64,000 nucleotides of DNA from Pseudomonas sp. LFM046 (lineage in GTDB: Bacteria > Pseudomonadota > Gammaproteobacteria > Pseudomonadales > Pseudomonadaceae): assembly GCF_000949385.2 (NCBI RefSeq), contig NZ_JYKO02000001.1:5160453-5224452 (forward strand), read 5' to 3'. A program made the position numbers and the translations under genes. This document shows, in pieces, positions 63,235 to 64,000 of the stretch. The notes under the pieces are model-generated. The model did not search any database. It saw nothing but the letters and a program-made list of their open reading frames with translations, and had not been told where the DNA came from. Position 1 is the first letter of the stretch. Each line of letters opens with the position of its first letter.

Positions 63235-64000
63235 TTACACCTTCGCGACGTGCGGACGGCCCAGCAGGCCCTGGGGACGGAAGATCAGGATCAATACCAG
63301 CAGCGAGAAGCTGAAGACGTCCTTGTAGTCGGTGTTGACCATGCCGGAGAACTGCGCCTCGGCGATGCCGAGGATGATGCCGCCGAGCATGGCGCCGGGC
63401 AGCGAGCCGATGCCGCCAAGCACCGCTGCGGTGAAGGCCTTGATGCCGATGACGAAGCCGGCATAGAAGTCGAAGGTGCCGTAGTTCATGGTGATCAGCA
63501 CGCCGGCCAGCGCGGCCATGGCGGCGCCGATGACGAACACGTAGGAGATGACCCGGTCGGTGTTGATGCCGAGGATCGAAGCCATCTTGCGGTCCTGCTG
63601 GGTGGCGCGGCACATGCGGCCGAGCTTGGTGTGCTGAATGATGTAGGTCAGCACCGCCATGCCCAGGAAGGCCGCCACCAGGATGAACACCTTGGTGTAG
63701 GTGAGCTGCACGAAGCCTTCACCCACATGGAACTTCAGTGCACCGTCGAGCAGGGTGGGCACGCCCTGCTGGCGGGCACCCTGGCTGAGCTGTACGTAGT
63801 TCTGCAGGATCAGCGACATGCCGATGGCGGAGATCAGGGGCGCCAGGCGGGTGGAGTTGCGCAGGGGCTTGTAGGCGATGCGCTCGATCACGAAGCCGTA
63901 AACGCCGGTCACCACGATCGTGATGATCAAGGTGCCGAGGATCAGCAGGGGGAACGATTCGAGTCCGAAGAAGGCCAGGATGGCCAGGGTGATCGCGGCA
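63235..64000 (-). CDS. livH: Branched-chain amino-acid type ABC transporter permease LivH (partial at window end)
   Basis: The C-terminal 255 residues are visible and the frame runs off the window end, so the true start is outside. Conserved blocks are RIAYKPLRNSTRLAPLISAI, GRMCRATQQDRKMASILGIN and GIKAFTAAVLGGIGSLPGAM. Position matches P. aeruginosa PA4912. The substrate-binding gene is expected beyond the window. Confidence 0.93.
   Translation of the reverse strand, partial: AAITLAILAFFGLESFPLLILGTLIITIVVTGVYGFVIERIAYKPLRNSTRLAPLISAIGMSLILQNYVQLSQGARQQGVPTLLDGALKFHVGEGFVQLTYTKVFILVAAFLGMAVLTYIIQHTKLGRMCRATQQDRKMASILGINTDRVISYVFVIGAAMAALAGVLITMNYGTFDFYAGFVIGIKAFTAAVLGGIGSLPGAMLGGIILGIAEAQFSGMVNTDYKDVFSFSLLVLILIFRPQGLLGRPHVAKV

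Overview
The window is GC-rich chromosomal DNA from a Pseudomonas of the P. aeruginosa lineage. From about 11.3 kb to the right end the gene order follows, from memory, the PAO1 block PA4839 to PA4912: speA, yciH, a Nudix hydrolase, a DUF2333 gene, gcbA, ctpL, dipZ, aroQ, accB, accC, prmA, a DUF3426 gene, dusB, fis, purH, purD, retS, urtABCDE, ureDABC, oxaloacetate decarboxylase, a DnaK-like gene, osmE, desT, ureEFGJ, a short-chain dehydrogenase, an ornithine cyclodeaminase homologue and livFGMH. No rRNA, tRNA, CRISPR array, insertion sequence or prophage was found. Species cannot be fixed from this window.

Layout. 1-2.3 kb: 3' part of a large type I secreted RTX/VCBS adhesin, cut by the window start. 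2.4-8.1 kb: a bacterial alpha-2-macroglobulin lipoprotein, a truncated mgtA-like chimera and a possible 59-residue protein. 8.5-11.1 kb: MATE exporter, DUF2214 protein, azoreductase. 11.3-15.7 kb: arginine decarboxylase, YciH, Nudix, DUF2333. 16.0-21.7 kb: c-di-GMP and chemotaxis signalling plus DsbD. 21.8-31.2 kb: aroQ-accB-accC, prmA, DUF3426, dusB-fis, purH and purD. 31.3-36.3 kb: RetS, an Asp-box propeller with a MoaD/ThiS-like partner, and MarC. 36.8-46.3 kb: urea ABC transporter and urease structural genes. 46.4-53.9 kb: DksA-like zinc finger, oxaloacetate decarboxylase, DnaK-like protein, two OsmE-like lipoproteins, AsmA, a secreted 13-residue-repeat protein and DesT. 54.1-56.5 kb: urease accessory genes ureEFG and hupE/ureJ. 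56.7-64 kb: glycerophosphodiesterase, SDR, ABM-domain protein, ornithine cyclodeaminase homologue and a LIV-type ABC transporter cut by the window end.

How it works together. Urea enters through UrtABCDE and is split by UreABC, whose nickel centre is built by UreDEFG with HupE/UreJ as likely nickel importer. Two non-coding stretches, one before urtA and one before ureE, each carry paired GCACC-N5-GGTGC-type NtrC sites and a downstream GG-N10-GC sigma-54 promoter. The two separated halves of the urea system therefore look co-regulated by nitrogen limitation.

Other points of note are a cluster of DnaA boxes at 58.4-58.75 kb far from any oriC gene, several families of intergenic palindromes (some inside the urt and ure operons), the in-frame 39-bp repeat gene, and the chimeric mgtA remnant.
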